From: an uncultured Oscillospiraceae bacterium
GTDB lineage: Bacteria; Bacillota; Clostridia; Oscillospirales; Oscillospiraceae
Direction: 5' to 3'
Assembly (NCBI GenBank): GCA_934655875.1
Contig: CAKUHB010000039.1
Location: forward strand, 1 to 19,336
Length of the DNA stretch: 19,336 nucleotides
Translations under genes and position numbers: made by a program
Shown here: positions 7,499-14,137 of the stretch, in pieces
Layout of the letters: each line of letters starts with the position of its first letter
How positions within the stretch are numbered: the first letter of the stretch is position 1
Notes under the pieces: model-generated
Told to the model about the DNA's origin: nothing
Database searches by the model: none
What the model saw: the letters and a program-made list of their open reading frames with translations, nothing else

Positions 7499-8309
7499 GA
7501 TCTGATTCCCTGCTTTCCGTGGTGATAGTAGGAATAAATGCCTTTGCGATGCGGCCCTTGCCGCGGTGCTTGATATAGAAGTAGCCGAACACGCTGAACG
7601 TCAGCGCGCCGATGAAGTTGACGAACAGATCCTCCATCGTGTCATACAGGCCGATATCCAGATACCCATTGAAGCCCAGATCCTGCCCGTTGACAGCGAC
7701 CGAGGTGATGTTGTCAATGGTGATGGGGATATTTTTGTTCGTGGGGTCAAGCATGACGGACGAGATCGTGTGGACGATCGTGTCCTTCTGCATGTCCATG
7801 TGGAACAGCCGGTCCATGCCGAACTCAAAGAACTCCCACAGAACGCCAATGGTCATCGAGAAGCAGAACGCGGCGAGCGCCACATAGATCGGCGACAGCT
7901 CAAACTTGATCTTGTCGTTGCGGTTCAGAATGTCGATGAGCGCAAAGCCGAAGGCCGCGCAGAGGAAGCCGGTCGTCGTATGCAGGATGGAGTCCCAGTT
8001 GGGGACGTTGATAAAGAAGCACGCCAGCTCTCCGAGGATCTCTGCCGCGAAGATAAACACCAGAATGATGATCTCCAGCGTGCTCGGCAGCTCGATGCCG
8101 AAGTTTTTCTGCACAAACATCGGCAGCAAAAACAGAAACAGCACCAGCAGGCAGATGAACGCGCTCTCATACTCGCCGCGCATCACGGACGAGACGAGTG
8201 TGATGAGGACGATCAGACGCAGAATAAAGTAGACCGCGGCCACGGCCGGCTTGCGCTTGATCTCCGCGAGCAGCCGCAGACGCCTTTGATGACGGCGAGA
8301 TTCCTTCAT
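7455..8309 (-). CDS. YjdF-like (DUF2238-like) integral membrane protein
   Basis: 284 residues with about six hydrophobic segments between residues 22 and 165 and another near the C-terminus. Between them lies a soluble stretch (about 180-230) rich in Asp, Ile and Thr. The polar motifs in the membrane part (WDSILHTTTGF and VLWEFFEFGMD) resemble those conserved in the YjdF/DUF2238 family, whose role is unknown; this link is my recollection of the family, not a search. The start at 8309 is preferred over an in-frame ATG nine codons upstream because GGAG lies seven to eight bases before it and nothing comparable precedes the other. It is the first gene of a two-gene unit with the PAP2 phosphatase. 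The conserved Trp-Asp/His and Trp-Glu-x2-Glu residues within membrane segments could bind a metal or polar ligand, but this is untested. Confidence 0.7.
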   Translation of the reverse strand: MKESRRHQRRLRLLAEIKRKPAVAAVYFILRLIVLITLVSSVMRGEYESAFICLLVLFLFLLPMFVQKNFGIELPSTLEIIILVFIFAAEILGELACFFINVPNWDSILHTTTGFLCAAFGFALIDILNRNDKIKFELSPIYVALAAFCFSMTIGVLWEFFEFGMDRLFHMDMQKDTIVHTISSVMLDPTNKNIPITIDNITSVAVNGQDLGFNGYLDIGLYDTMEDLFVNFIGALTFSVFGYFYIKHRGKGRIAKAFIPTITTESRESDHEQPTAQDAEDRNG

Positions 8310-8339
8310 ATCTGTTCTCCAATTTCCATAGTACACAAG

Positions 8340-8368
8340 ATACTACCCCAAGAACGGCGAAAAAACAA
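8340..8368 (-). promoter_or_regulatory. Promoter of the YjdF-like/PAP2 pair
   Basis: On the minus strand: TTGTTT (8363-8368), 17-base spacer, TAGTAT (8340-8345), ending 31 bases before the start codon at 8309. Confidence 0.6.
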
Positions 8369-8409
8369 GAATCAGAATGTTAAAGAATTATGAATTTGGG
8401 CAGAATCGG

Positions 8410-8431
8410 AAAAATGACGAGACGCTCAGTC
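8410..8431 (-). terminator. Weak possible terminator after ribU
   Basis: A short imperfect hairpin (8416-8431, six pairs with one bulged base) overlaps the ribU stop codon and is followed on the minus strand by A then TTTTT. Weak stem, so low confidence. Confidence 0.35.
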
Positions 8432-9148
8432 GGCTCTCCGGCGGAAAAACAGCTTTTCCACGTGCTTGTACAGGAAAAACGTCAGGATCGACACCAGCAC
8501 GCCCTTGAGAAGGTTGAACGGCACGACGGCAAACAGCACCAGCGTGGAAAGGCTCGTGATCGAGCCGTTGATCTGCGTGCCCATGGCAATGATGGCGTCC
8601 AGCGGCATGCCGTACATGACGGCAAAGCGCGGGATGAGGAACCATGCGTTGAACAGGCTGCCGAAGACGGTCATGACGCCTGTACCGGCGGCCAACGAAA
8701 TAATCGCGCCCTTCTTGCTCAGCAGCTTCTGATACAGGATCGACGCCGGCAGCACGAACGAGCAGCCAACCAGAAAGTTTGCAAGGTCGCCCACGAATGC
8801 CGTCGAGGTCCCCTTGAGCAGCAGATGGATGAGGACCTTCAGAAACTCGCACGTCACGCCGGCCACAGGCCCCAGCGAAAACGCGCAGATGAGGACCGGC
8901 AGCTCGCTGAAATCGAGCTTGTAAAACGGCGGCGCAAAAAACAGCGGCAGCTCAATGACCATCAGCACGCCCGAGATCGCGGCCAGCATGCCGACCGTCG
9001 TGATGGTGTGCGCGGTGCTCAGCCGGTGACGCTTTTTCATCACAAGCAGCTCGCTGCCCCATGCCAGCAGCACGACCGCCGCTGTAACGCCAAGGCAGAG
9101 CAGCAGAAACTGCACGTTTTCAGAGATCGTGGACCAAAGTGCGTTCAT
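8426..9148 (-). CDS. ribU: Riboflavin ECF transporter S component RibU
   Basis: 240 residues, hydrophobic through most of the length. The first membrane segment (about 12-34) is extra relative to the ~190-residue core. From about residue 43 the sequence (TITTVGMLAAISGVLMVIE..) matches the start of ECF S components, with the ELPVLICAFSLGPVAG region that follows in RibU proteins. S components bind the vitamin and dock onto the shared EcfT-EcfA module, which is not encoded here. The assignment to riboflavin rests strongly on the FMN riboswitch directly upstream. ATG at 9148 has AAAGGAA about ten bases upstream and lies 27 bases past the riboswitch terminator. It is probably transcribed alone: high FMN stops transcription before the gene, low FMN lets riboflavin uptake be made. 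Confidence 0.93.
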   Translation of the reverse strand: MNALWSTISENVQFLLLCLGVTAAVVLLAWGSELLVMKKRHRLSTAHTITTVGMLAAISGVLMVIELPLFFAPPFYKLDFSELPVLICAFSLGPVAGVTCEFLKVLIHLLLKGTSTAFVGDLANFLVGCSFVLPASILYQKLLSKKGAIISLAAGTGVMTVFGSLFNAWFLIPRFAVMYGMPLDAIIAMGTQINGSITSLSTLVLFAVVPFNLLKGVLVSILTFFLYKHVEKLFFRRRAD

Positions 9149-9175
9149 TCAGACCATTCCTTTGCAGATAAAATC

Positions 9176-9202
9176 AAAAAAACACCTGAAGCTCTTCAGG
9201 TG
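9176..9202 (-). terminator. FMN-riboswitch-controlled terminator
   Basis: CACCTGAA-gagc-TTCAGGTG hairpin (9183-9202), continuing on the minus strand into seven T (9176-9182). It lies between the aptamer and ribU, the normal place of an expression platform. Confidence 0.92.
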
Positions 9203-9254
9203 CTGTACGCCGGAACAGCCGGGCCGGAATCCTCTGGTATCCGCGCTGTTATGA

Positions 9255-9367
9255 TCTTCTTCCATCCAGACTGTACTGTCGGTACCGGAATCACACCGGT
9301 TCAGCTTGCGCTCGCGGACTCTGAAAACTCATCACCGCCGGTCGGGAATCGCACCCTGCCCTGAAGA
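9255..9367 (-). ncRNA. FMN riboswitch (RFN element) aptamer
   Basis: On the minus strand the conserved RFN blocks appear in order: TCTTCAGGGCAGGGTG, ATTCCCGACCGGCGGT, AGTCCGCGAG, GAACCGGTGTGATTCCGGTA, CCGACAGT and AGTCTGGATGGAAGAAGA. The P1 helix is TCTTC (9363-9367) with GAAGA (9255-9259). It binds FMN and, with the terminator at 9176-9202, turns ribU off when FMN is plentiful. Confidence 0.97.
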
Positions 9368-9389
9368 CTCTGTGTTTGATTGTGGTTTT

Positions 9390-9418
9390 ATGATAGCACG
9401 CCGCACACGGCTTGTAAA
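9390..9418 (-). promoter_or_regulatory. Promoter of the ribU riboswitch transcript
   Basis: On the minus strand: TTTACA (9413-9418), 17-base spacer, TATCAT (9390-9395) with TG one base upstream. Transcription would begin about 15 bases before the aptamer. Confidence 0.8.
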
Positions 9419-9440
9419 GAAAAAGTTTTTCTGGTATACT
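9412..9440 (+). promoter_or_regulatory. Promoter of the SLOG-family gene
   Basis: On the plus strand: TTGTAA (9412-9417), 17-base spacer, TATACT (9435-9440) with TG one base upstream. Its -35 box occupies the same bases as the ribU -35 on the other strand. Confidence 0.8.
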
Positions 9441-9472
9441 TGGTTCAAATTTCGGAAGGAGGGCGGCGGGCT

Positions 9473-9964
9473 GTGATCTGCGCTTTTACCGGCCACCGGC
9501 CGGAGCGGCTGCCGTGGCGGCTGAATGAGGACGACGCGCGCTGCCGCGCGCTCAAGACGATCCTGCGCCAGACGGTGCAGGCGGTCTATGACTGCGGCTT
9601 CCGGACGTTTCTGTGCGGCATGGCGCGCGGGTGCGACCAGTATTTTGCCGAAGCGGTGCTTGAGCTCCGCGGTGCGGGCAGCGCGCCGGACGCAAGGCTC
9701 TGCGCCATGGTGCCGTGCCCGTCGCAGCCGGACGGCTGGCGCGCGCAGGAGCAGGCGCGCTACCGCCGCCTGCTTGCCGCGTGTGACAGCGTTGAGGTGC
9801 TGGAGCCGGTCTATTCCGCCGGCTGCATGCTCCGCCGCAACCGCGAGATGATCCTGCGCGCGCAGCTGCTCATTTCCGTCTATGACGGCTCCGCCGGCGG
9901 CACCGCCGCCACGGTGCGCTTTGCCCGGCAGCAGGGCGTGGAGATCCTGCCGCTGTGGCTGTGA
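9473..9964 (+). CDS. SLOG-family (YpsA/DUF1273-like) Rossmann-fold protein
   Basis: 163 residues starting with GTG at 9473, giving (M)ICAFTGHRPERLPW. AAGGAGGG lies ten bases before, and no ATG with a good site is available in frame. The N-terminal TGHRP motif and the later GMARGCDQYFAEAVLEL segment are hallmarks of the DUF1273/YpsA branch of the SLOG superfamily, a Rossmann-like fold related to DprA and LOG proteins and thought to bind nucleotide-type ligands. YpsA affects cell division in some Firmicutes, but many SLOG genes have no known job, so no reaction is assigned. The C-terminal stretch after ISVYDGSAGGTAATV completes the fold. It faces ribU across a shared promoter region and its stop codon is four bases from that of the convergent DUF4830-like gene, with no room for a terminator. 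Confidence 0.85.
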   Translation: MICAFTGHRPERLPWRLNEDDARCRALKTILRQTVQAVYDCGFRTFLCGMARGCDQYFAEAVLELRGAGSAPDARLCAMVPCPSQPDGWRAQEQARYRRLLAACDSVEVLEPVYSAGCMLRRNREMILRAQLLISVYDGSAGGTAATVRFARQQGVEILPLWL

Positions 9965-9968
9965 GCCG

Positions 9969-10436
9969 TTACGACGGCATGTTCAGCCCGTGCATGACGC
10001 CGTCCTTCGCGCTCGAAGCGACGTCCGCGCCGACGATCTCGCCGTCCTTTACCAGAAGCGTCGCATAATAGCTGCCCTCGGCGGGATAGTTCGTGATCCG
10101 GTAGACGTAGCGGGTCAGCTCCCTGCCGCTGTATTGCAGCAGATCATAGCCCTGTGAGAGCTGCAATTCATTGTAGCGCAGAAAGACCTCGCCCGGCTCC
10201 TCCGGGACGCGTACCTGCTGGGTCTGCACCGGCTCCGGCTCCACCTGCCAGCCGAACCCGGCGAGAAATGCGACGCGCGATTCATTTGTTTTGCCCTGCG
10301 CACCCGCCTGCTCCGGGCTGCTTGTGCCGGATTTTGCCCCGTGCAGGCAGAGCGTCAGGACGAGCACAGCGGCGAGCACGACGAGCGCAATGACAAGAAC
10401 CTTTCGTTTGGGGACCTTCGCAGTCATGATGACCAT
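9969..10436 (-). CDS. DUF4830-like membrane-anchored protein
   Basis: 155 residues. A basic N-terminus (KVPKRK) is followed by one hydrophobic segment (about residues 12-32), acting as a signal anchor. A Gly/Ser/Gln-rich linker and an extracytoplasmic domain of about 100 residues follow. The domain (ESRVAFLAGFGWQVEPEPV through YVYRITNYP to the C-terminus) resembles DUF4830, found in secreted proteins of Clostridia and of unknown function. ATG at 10436 is chosen because GGAGG lies nine bases upstream; the ATG three codons later would be too far. No Cys-type lipobox is certain: LTLCLHG holds a Cys but lacks a good lipobox context. No promoter could be pinned down in the 79-base gap shared with the divergent rsuA-like gene. 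Confidence 0.75.
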   Translation of the reverse strand: MVIMTAKVPKRKVLVIALVVLAAVLVLTLCLHGAKSGTSSPEQAGAQGKTNESRVAFLAGFGWQVEPEPVQTQQVRVPEEPGEVFLRYNELQLSQGYDLLQYSGRELTRYVYRITNYPAEGSYYATLLVKDGEIVGADVASSAKDGVMHGLNMPS

Positions 10437-10515
10437 GGCAGGATTCCTCCGATCTAAGATTTAAGATGGTACAACCTATGCGCCCGAAACGGGTTTATGA
10501 CAAGGAGACAGACAC

Positions 10516-11223
10516 ATGCAGAGACTGGACAGGATCCTGAGTGAAGCCGGCGTGGCCAGCCGGAAGGAGCTGCGCGCCATCATCCGCGCGGGCCGCGTGC
10601 GGGTGGACGGCGTGCTTGTAACGGACGAAGCGCGGAAATTTGACGAAGCGGCTGTTTCCATCACCGTGGACGGCGCACCCGTCCGCCTGCGCGCGCCCGT
10701 TCTTCTGATGCTCCACAAGCCGGCGGGCTATCTGACCGCGGCGGACGATCCGCGGGCAAAGACCGTGATGGAGCTGATCCCGGAGGTCTACCGCAAATTC
10801 GGCGTCATGCCGGTCGGGCGGCTCGACAAGGACACCGAGGGACTGCTCCTGCTGACGAACGACGGCGAGCTTGCCCACCGGATCATCAGCCCGCGCCACG
10901 GCGTCTGGAAGCGATATTATGCCGAGCACGAGGGGCAGGCGTCAGATGCGGACGTGCAGGCGTTTCTTGGCGGCCTGACGCTCGCGGACGGCCTGCACTG
11001 CCTGCCGGCACGGCTTACGCCGCTCGGCCATGGCCGTTCGATCGTCGAGGTGCAGGAGGGAAAATACCATCAGGTGCGCCGGATGCTCGCCAGCCGTGGC
11101 ATGCCGGTCACGTATCTGCGGCGCGAAGCCGAGGGTGGTCTGAACCTCGGCGATCTGCCGCTGGGAGAGACAAAAGAACTGGATATTGTGGAAGCGGAGC
11201 GGGTTCTTTTGAGCATCTTGTGA
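10516..11223 (+). CDS. rsuA: 16S rRNA pseudouridine synthase, RsuA type
   Basis: 235 residues. Residues 1-60 form an S4 RNA-binding domain (RLDRILSEAGVASRKEL). The pseudouridine synthase domain follows with the catalytic motif GRLDKDTEGLLLLT, catalytic Asp104. The SPRHGVWKRYY stretch and EGKYHQVRRM near residue 180 match RsuA rather than the 23S enzymes RluB/E/F. In E. coli RsuA makes the single pseudouridine of 16S rRNA (position 516); the same target is expected but not proven. ATG at 10516 has AAGGAGA eight bases before. It seems to be a single gene: the next gene has its own promoter 130 bases on. A small CCCG-aaa-CGGG hairpin lies in its leader (about 10483-10493), of doubtful meaning. 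Confidence 0.9.
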   Translation: MQRLDRILSEAGVASRKELRAIIRAGRVRVDGVLVTDEARKFDEAAVSITVDGAPVRLRAPVLLMLHKPAGYLTAADDPRAKTVMELIPEVYRKFGVMPVGRLDKDTEGLLLLTNDGELAHRIISPRHGVWKRYYAEHEGQASDADVQAFLGGLTLADGLHCLPARLTPLGHGRSIVEVQEGKYHQVRRMLASRGMPVTYLRREAEGGLNLGDLPLGETKELDIVEAERVLLSIL

Positions 11224-11349
11224 TTTTGACGGAATAAAAAACTTGCATAATTTGAGAGCAAACGCCCTCCGATTTGGAGCTAATGACGAAAAACTATGAA
11301 AATGCCACAAAAAAAGATGGTCGTTTTCAAATAAAATGTCAAAAAGACC

Positions 11350-11378
11350 TTGCGCTCCTGCTGAAAACGTAGTATTAT
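11350..11378 (+). promoter_or_regulatory. Promoter of the CdaR/PucR regulator and probably the ftsEX cluster
   Basis: TTGCGC (11350-11355), 17-base spacer, TATTAT (11373-11378), 45 bases before the start codon. The rest of the 200-base gap 11224-11423 is A/T-rich; I see no convincing terminator for the rsuA-like gene and no other element there. Confidence 0.6.
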
Positions 11379-11423
11379 GTCAATGGTTGTTTGTGTAAAA
11401 AGCAAGTTTAGGGAGGGCGTACT

Positions 11424-12518
11424 ATGTCCAGTCGCGTTTTTCAGAGTGTGATCGTTCAGATGAAGGAGGCCACCGACCGCGTCATCGGCGTGATCGATGC
11501 TGACAGCAATGTCATTTCCTGTAGTGATACCTCGCTCATCGGTGAAAAATGGCCGGAGGCCGTTATCAAGCTCAACAGCGCCCCGGATTCCATCGTCGTT
11601 GTCGATAAGAAAACCTTCAAGCCCCTTGTTTCCTGGAGCGCTTACTTTGACTATGCCGTTTTCGCCGAGGGCGACGACGAGACTGCCAGAAGCCTCTGCG
11701 TGATGGCCTACGTCGCGCTCAACGGCGCGAAGACCTATTACGAGGAGAAGCATGACAAGGGTACCTTTGTCAAAAATATCATCACCGACAATATCCTGCC
11801 GGGCGATATCTATATCCGCGCGAAGGAGCTGCATTTTGTCACCGACGCGCCGCGCGCCGTCTTCCTCATCCGTCAGGTCGGCCGGGCCGACGTGGCTTCG
11901 GTCGACGTGCTGTCCGGCATGTTCCCCGACAAGCAGCAGGACTTTGTCCTGTCCATCAACGAGACGGATATCGCCGTCGTCAAGCAGCTTGCCCCCGGCA
12001 CGGAAAAGGCAGACCTTCTCCAGACGGCGCAGAGCATCGAGCAGACGCTCCGCAGCGAGCTGTTCGTGAAGACCGTCATCGGCATCTCCACCGTCGCGGG
12101 TCATCTGCGCGAGCTGGCCGACGCCTATAAGGAAGCGCAGGTCGCCATCGAGGTCGGCAAGGTATTCGAGACGGAGAAGACCATCATCAACTACGAAAAT
12201 CTCGGCATCGGGCGGCTTATTTACCAGCTGCCGACGACGCTGTGCGAGATCTTCCTGTCCGAGGTCTTCAAAAAGAACTCCATCGATACCCTCGATCAGG
12301 AGACGCTGTTTACGATCAACAAATTCTTTGAAAACAATCTGAACGTGTCCGAGACCTCCCGTAAGCTGTTTGTCCACAGAAACACGCTGGTCTACCGGCT
12401 CGAGAAGATCAAGAAGCTCACCGGGCTTGACCTGCGCGAATTTGACGACGCGATCATCTTCAAGGTCGCGCTGATGGTCAAGAAATACCTTGTTTCGCGC
12501 GAGAACCGGATCATCTGA
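11424..12518 (+). CDS. CdaR/PucR-family transcriptional regulator
   Basis: 364 residues. The C-terminal ~60 residues are a PucR-type helix-turn-helix (LNVSETSRKLFVHRNTLVYR, then KKLTGLDLREFDDA), the signature of the CdaR/PucR group. The N-terminus (VIGVIDADSNVISCSD, about 20-36) resembles the beginning of a sugar-diacid-recognition domain, and a GGDEF-like middle region (about 150-270) is expected from the family though its motifs are not catalytic. Family members sense small metabolites such as sugar diacids or purine intermediates. GGAGGG lies eight to nine bases before the ATG. Unusually it precedes ftsE by only 35 bases on the same strand, with no terminator between, so it is probably co-transcribed with cell-division genes rather than with a sugar pathway. 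Target and ligand are unknown. Confidence 0.88.
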   Translation: MSSRVFQSVIVQMKEATDRVIGVIDADSNVISCSDTSLIGEKWPEAVIKLNSAPDSIVVVDKKTFKPLVSWSAYFDYAVFAEGDDETARSLCVMAYVALNGAKTYYEEKHDKGTFVKNIITDNILPGDIYIRAKELHFVTDAPRAVFLIRQVGRADVASVDVLSGMFPDKQQDFVLSINETDIAVVKQLAPGTEKADLLQTAQSIEQTLRSELFVKTVIGISTVAGHLRELADAYKEAQVAIEVGKVFETEKTIINYENLGIGRLIYQLPTTLCEIFLSEVFKKNSIDTLDQETLFTINKFFENNLNVSETSRKLFVHRNTLVYRLEKIKKLTGLDLREFDDAIIFKVALMVKKYLVSRENRII

Positions 12519-12553
12519 TCCTTCGCGCCAAGTCTTGAAAATCGGAGTGTAAC

Positions 12554-13243
12554 ATGATCGAATTACAGGATGTGCATAAAACCTATGATACCGGCACGAA
12601 GGCGCTCAACGGTATCAGCATGAAGATCGACGACGGCGAATTTGTCTTTCTGGTCGGCCCGTCCGGCTCCGGCAAATCCACCATCATCAAGATCCTGACG
12701 GCTGAGCTGCGTCCCACGTCCGGCAGCGCGATGGTCAACGGCTTTGCCGTTGAAAAGCTCCGCGGCCGCGCCGTGCCGTATCTGCGCCGGACGCTCGGCG
12801 TCATCTTTCAGGATTTCCGCCTGATCGAGGATAAGAGCGTCTATGAAAACGTCGCCTTTGCCATGCGCGTCATCGGCGCGGCGGAAAAGGAGATCCAGAA
12901 GCGCGTGCCGTACGTGCTGGAGCTGGTCGGACTGGAGACGAAGGGAAGACGCCTTCCCAACGAACTCTCCGGCGGCGAGCAGCAGCGTGTGGCCATCGCA
13001 AGAGCGCTTGTCAACAATCCCAGCGTCATCATCGCCGACGAGCCGACGGGCAACCTTGACCCGGCGCGCTCGCTCGAGATCATGATGCTGCTGGAGCAGA
13101 TCAATGCCCTCGGCACCACCGTGATGGTCGTCACGCACGAGCGCGAGCTTGTCAACCGCTTTACGAAGCGTGTCGTCGCCATCAGCGAGGGCAGAATCAT
13201 CAGCGACGGAATGGACGGGTACTATCTCAATGAAGAAGAATAA
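12554..13243 (+). CDS. ftsE: Cell-division ABC ATPase FtsE
   Basis: 229 residues, normal FtsE length. Walker A GPSGSGKST (35-43), Q-loop FQDFRLIEDKSVYENVAFAM with the typical FtsE spelling, signature LSGGE (138-142), Walker B IIADEPTGNLD with Asp162 and Glu163, and the switch His in VVTHERELV. FtsE pairs with FtsX in the membrane; the complex does not move a solute but uses ATP to switch on cell-wall hydrolases outside. ATG at 12554 has GGAGTGT upstream. Its last 14 bases overlap the ftsX start, so the two are translated together. Confidence 0.97.
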   Translation: MIELQDVHKTYDTGTKALNGISMKIDDGEFVFLVGPSGSGKSTIIKILTAELRPTSGSAMVNGFAVEKLRGRAVPYLRRTLGVIFQDFRLIEDKSVYENVAFAMRVIGAAEKEIQKRVPYVLELVGLETKGRRLPNELSGGEQQRVAIARALVNNPSVIIADEPTGNLDPARSLEIMMLLEQINALGTTVMVVTHERELVNRFTKRVVAISEGRIISDGMDGYYLNEEE

Positions 13244-14117
13244 TATCGGTTACTTACTGCGCGAGGGCTTCCGGGGCGTGTTTCTGCACGGCTTCATGTC
13301 CTTCGCGGCCATCTGCGTCACGGTGGCGTGCCTCATTATCATGGGCTCGTTCTGCCTGATCCTCTATAATACCAGCGTCATGGTCAAGGATCTCGAGCAG
13401 AAGAACGAAATGCTCGTCTACATCGACGAGAGCTATTCCGAGGCCAAGGCCAAATCCGTCGGCTCGCAGATCAACCTCATCACCAACGTCCGCTCCGCGA
13501 CCTTCGTCTCGCGCGAGCAGGCGCTCGAAGACTTCATCGACGAGCAGAACGACGCCTCGCTCTTCGCGGGCATCGACCCCGATACGCTGCGCGACCGCTA
13601 TATCGTGACCGTCGAAGATAATTCACTTCTCAAGCAGACGTATGAAAAGCTGAAGGAGATCGACGGCGTGGCCGATGTCTCGGCGCATTTTGAGATCGCC
13701 GAGGGCTTCCAGACCGTGCAGAACGTTCTGAACATCGCGTCGCTCGTCATCGTGACGGTGTTGTTCGTCGTGTCGCTGTTCATCATCTCCAATACGGTCA
13801 AGCTCGCCATGTACTCCAGAAGCGAGGAGATCGCCATCATGAAGATGGTCGGCGCGACGAACGCCTTTATCCGACTGCCTTTTATCGTGGAAGGCTTTAT
13901 CATTGGTATCATCGCCGCGGCAGCTGCATTCTTCCTCGAGTGGGGCCTTTATGACTTCGTCCTGTCGAAGATCCAGCAGCTCGACACGCTCAAGCTGTTC
14001 GTCCTCGTTCCGTTCACGGACGTCATTGAGATCGTGGCGATCGCCTACGCCCTGACCGGCTTCCTCGTCGGCGTATTCGGAAGCCTGCTTTCCATCCGGA
14101 AGTTCCTGAAGGTGTAA
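13230..14117 (+). CDS. ftsX: Cell-division membrane protein FtsX
   Basis: 295 residues from ATG at 13230, which begins MKKNNIGYLLREGFRGVF, the standard FtsX opening; longer in-frame starts would run back through ftsE. Membrane segment 1 is about residues 20-45. It is followed by the large extracytoplasmic loop (about 48-165) that binds the partner hydrolase. Three more segments follow at the C-terminus, with the EEIAIMKMVGATNAFIR coupling stretch between. Together with FtsE it transmits ATP hydrolysis across the membrane. The next gene encodes the probable partner, a coiled-coil M23 peptidase. Confidence 0.96.
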   Translation: MKKNNIGYLLREGFRGVFLHGFMSFAAICVTVACLIIMGSFCLILYNTSVMVKDLEQKNEMLVYIDESYSEAKAKSVGSQINLITNVRSATFVSREQALEDFIDEQNDASLFAGIDPDTLRDRYIVTVEDNSLLKQTYEKLKEIDGVADVSAHFEIAEGFQTVQNVLNIASLVIVTVLFVVSLFIISNTVKLAMYSRSEEIAIMKMVGATNAFIRLPFIVEGFIIGIIAAAAAFFLEWGLYDFVLSKIQQLDTLKLFVLVPFTDVIEIVAIAYALTGFLVGVFGSLLSIRKFLKV

Positions 14118-14137
14118 ACCGGGAGGTATCCTAACTT

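Noticed and set aside
10437..10515. Divergent promoters between the DUF4830-like gene and rsuA
   Set aside because: Two TAAGAT boxes exist on the plus strand (10455-10467), but no -35 with acceptable spacing was found on either strand, so none is annotated.
11283..11372. 29-codon open frame (MTKNYENATKKDGRF..) before the CdaR/PucR gene
   Set aside because: GGAG lies only three bases from the ATG, no promoter precedes it, it ends at the -10 of the next gene, and the region is A/T-rich.
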